Shown here in pieces: positions 37,271 through 39,274 of a stretch of DNA of 39,274 bases. The notes under the pieces are model-generated. The model was not told the origin of the DNA and made no database searches. It saw only the letters and a list, made by a program, of their open reading frames with translations. The position numbers were made by a program, and so were the translations under genes. The stretch lies in contig KN888850.1 in NCBI GenBank assembly GCA_000934455.1, positions 7,922 to 47,195 of the forward strand, written 5' to 3'. Each line of letters opens with the position of its first letter. Positions within the stretch are counted from its first letter, which is position 1. Source of the stretch: Apostichopus parvimensis (lineage: Eukaryota > Echinodermata > Holothuroidea > Aspidochirotida > Stichopodidae).

Positions 37271-38991
37271 CTCCTCACTGACAACAATGATGTTCTGAAG
37301 AGATGGACTGAATACTGCAACGACCTATACAATTACGAGCTCAATCCTGACATTGCCATACTGCATAACCACCAACAACCCTCCCGAACGGAGGACCAAG
37401 GTCAGACCAGAACGGATGGTAATAGCTCTGCGGGAGGGGAGGACAGTCTGACTGTATTGAAAGCCGAGGTTGAAGCAGCTATACACAGCCTAAAACAAGG
37501 TAAATCTCCTGGAGTGGACAACATACCAGCCGAGTTGCTGAAGAGCGGTGGCGAGGAGTTAACCAAGGCCCTAACTGCCCTCTGTCAGAAGATCTGGGAG
37601 GAGAAGAAATGGCCAAATGAGTGGATGCAATCACTGGTGATACCACTCCCGAAGAAGGGAAACCTCAGGCGCTGTCAAAACTACAGGACCATAAGCCTGA
37701 TCAGCCACCCCAGCAAGATAATGCTCCGTGTCATTCTAAACCGACTAAACTCCAAGGCCGAGGACTGACTATCTGAAGAACAGGCAGGTTTCAGAGCTGG
37801 TCGGAGTACCACCGAGCAAATTTTCAACTGCAGGGTACTTACTGAGAAACATCTCCAGCATCAGCACGACCTCTGCCACAACTTCATCGATTTCAAGAAG
37901 GCCTTCGACAGAGTCTGGCATGATGGCCTTTGGCATGTCCTCAGAGAATTCAACATCGAGGAAGGACTCGTGCAAGTCATCCATTCACTGTACAGTCACT
38001 CTAGCAGTGCAGTTCTTCTGAACAACCAGCTAGGAGAGTTCTTCCAGACAACTGTGGGTGTTCGACAGGGTTGTCTACTTTCACCAGTTCTTTTCAACTT
38101 ATTCCTCGAAAGAATCATGCAGGAAACTCTCCAAGACCACCATACCTCTATCTCCATTGGTGGACGGCCAATCTGCAATCTTCGGTTTGCTGATGATATA
38201 GACCTGATGGGAGGCAACATTAACGAGCTCCAAGACCTCACCAACAAACTTGCTACAACAGCCGGCAAATTTGGCATGGAAATCAGCACAGAGAAATCGA
38301 AGATCCTAGTGAACAGCAGGAACAACATCAATGCTCATATCACTATGAACAACGAGGCTTTAGAGGAAGTATCCAGCTTCAAATACCTGGGAGTGACTCT
38401 GACCAAGGATGGCACCTCTGCAAAAGAGATCAAGATCCGGATTGCCTCAGCTACAGCAGCAATGACCAGGCTAAATGTGATCTGGAAGAGTAACATCAAC
38501 TTCTCCACCAAATTCAGGCTCTACAAGTCACTGGTCATCTCCATCTTACTCTACGGTTGCGAGACGTGGACACTCCTGGCTGAAAGCGAGAGGCGAATCC
38601 AGGCTTTCGAGACCAAATGCCTGAGAAAACTACTCCGCATCTCATACACCGACCGTAAGACCAACGCCTATGTTCGAGAAACGGTCGGAGACCTGGTGGG
38701 CCCATTTGAACCACTCCTGTCAACACAAAAAGCCGGAAACTGGCGTGGTTTGGCCACGTCACAAGGCATGACAGTCTCTCCAAGGTAATACTCCAGGGCA
38801 CTGTGGAGGGTGGTCGCAGACGAGGACGCCAGAGGAGAAACTGGTCCGACAACGTGAAGGAATGGACTGGCTTGGATATGCCAGACCTGCTCGCCACTGC
38901 TGCTAATAGATCTGCATGGAGGAAGATGTTAGCTGCAACCGTTTTGTCTCCCCGACGACTTCACAGTCATGGGACTGAGTGAGTGAGTGAG
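37271..38991 (+). mobile_element. RTE-like LINE, 5'-truncated, reverse transcriptase fragment
   Basis: A single frame runs from 37271 and shows reverse transcriptase blocks in order: GKSPGVDNIPAELLKSGG, VIPLPKKGNLRRCQNYRTIS, AGFRAGRSTTEQIF, DFKKAFDRVWHDGL, VRQGCLLSPVLFNLFLE, the catalytic FADD (38190-38201), SFKYLGVTLTKDG and LLYGCETWTLLAESERRI. The YGCETWT and RIQAFETKCLRKLLR style resembles the RTE/BovB group. One in-frame TGA interrupts it at 37766-37768. Near 38730 the frame shifts, after which WFGHVTRHDSLSK and GGRRRGRQRRNWSD continue to a stop before 38983. It ends in a GTGA microsatellite. A perfect 10-bp duplication TGTATGACAC (37261-37270 and 38992-39001) brackets it. The endonuclease domain is missing, so it is a dead copy. 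Confidence 0.93.
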
Positions 38992-39274
38992 TGTATGACA
39001 CGATTTAAGAGCTACAGTACTGTATGACACAATTTAATAGCTACTGTATGACACAATTTAATAGCTACTGTATGACACGATATAATAGCTACTGTATGAC
39101 ACAATTTAAGAGCTACTGTATGACACAATTTAAGAGCTACTGTATGACACAATTTAATAGCTAAGTATGACACAATTTAAGAGCTACTGTATGACACAAT
39201 TTAATAGAGCTACTGTATGACACAATTTAATAGCTACTGTATGACACAATTAAAGAGCTACTGTATGACACAAT
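38992..39274. repeat. 24-bp satellite array, about 12 units, open at the right edge
   Basis: The unit is TGTATGACACAATTTAA then GAGCTAC or TAGCTAC. It continues past the window end. The LINE lies inside this array. Confidence 0.93.

Larger units (their letters stand above)
34036..39274. other. Intron upstream of ANKS1 exon A
   Basis: No exon encoding the preceding ankyrin repeat was found. The region holds a 1338-bp hAT element, a 40-bp minisatellite, a LINE and a 24-bp satellite reaching the right edge. Stretches 34090-34730 and 36640-37230 are unremarkable. Confidence 0.7.

Noticed and set aside
38535-38897. 120-codon minus-strand frame opposite the LINE
   Set aside because: It is a shadow of the LINE reverse transcriptase coding strand.
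1-39274. CRISPR array, operon or prokaryotic system
   Set aside because: Tandem repeats here have no unique spacers, and the spliced ankyrin gene, SINE and LINEs show an animal genome.

Overview
The window is a stretch of an intron-rich animal nuclear genome. It contains about 31 kb of one minus-strand gene, a member of the ANKS1 (Odin/AIDA-1; vertebrate ANKS1A and ANKS1B) adaptor family. Ten exons can be joined by consensus splice sites with consistent phases, giving about 787 codons. From 5' to 3' they run A 34035-33879, B 29422-29348, C 28802-28581, D 19467-19284, E 16412-15972, F 14262-14096, G 12733-12590, H 11122-10966, I 8850-8633 and J 3869-3272. Exons A-D encode most of the ankyrin-repeat domain. 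Exons E-J encode a long, low-conservation linker rich in Ser, Pro and acidic residues, with SH3- and SH2-type docking motifs. The first ankyrin exons lie beyond the right edge. The SAM and PTB domains expected for the family lie beyond the left edge.

The gene content and the mobile-element repertoire suggest a marine invertebrate, most likely a deuterostome such as an echinoderm or hemichordate. That is inference; no species-specific marker was recognised.

No other host gene is supported. The introns hold many mobile elements, several of which can be delimited exactly by terminal inverted repeats and target-site duplications (TSDs). They include five copies of a small MITE family with 6-bp TSDs, a TTAA-flanked Kolobok-like MITE (4536-5164) and a 1.56-kb Mutator-like non-autonomous element (17558-19114). 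There are also two related hAT elements (26169-26550; 34736-36073), a tRNA-derived SINE (28257-28485) and a 336-bp retroelement tail (31845-32180). An L1/Tx1-type LINE 3' fragment (13721-14077) lies against an exon, an RTE-like LINE (37271-38991) sits inside a satellite, and a 16546-16808 insertion carries a degenerate hammerhead-ribozyme-like motif of Penelope-like type.

The rest is dominated by tandem repeats of many periods (10, 19, 20, 21, 22, 24, 30, 40, about 82, 100, 112, 141, 145 and 160-170 bp). Many of these create spurious open frames. There is one assembly gap of Ns (20999-21638).

The most interesting points are two cases where repeat processes touch splice donors: a LINE whose TSD overlaps the donor of exon F, and a 26-bp tandem duplication that copies the donor of exon A. 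The hammerhead-like insertion and the shared architecture of the mobile-element families are also worth attention.
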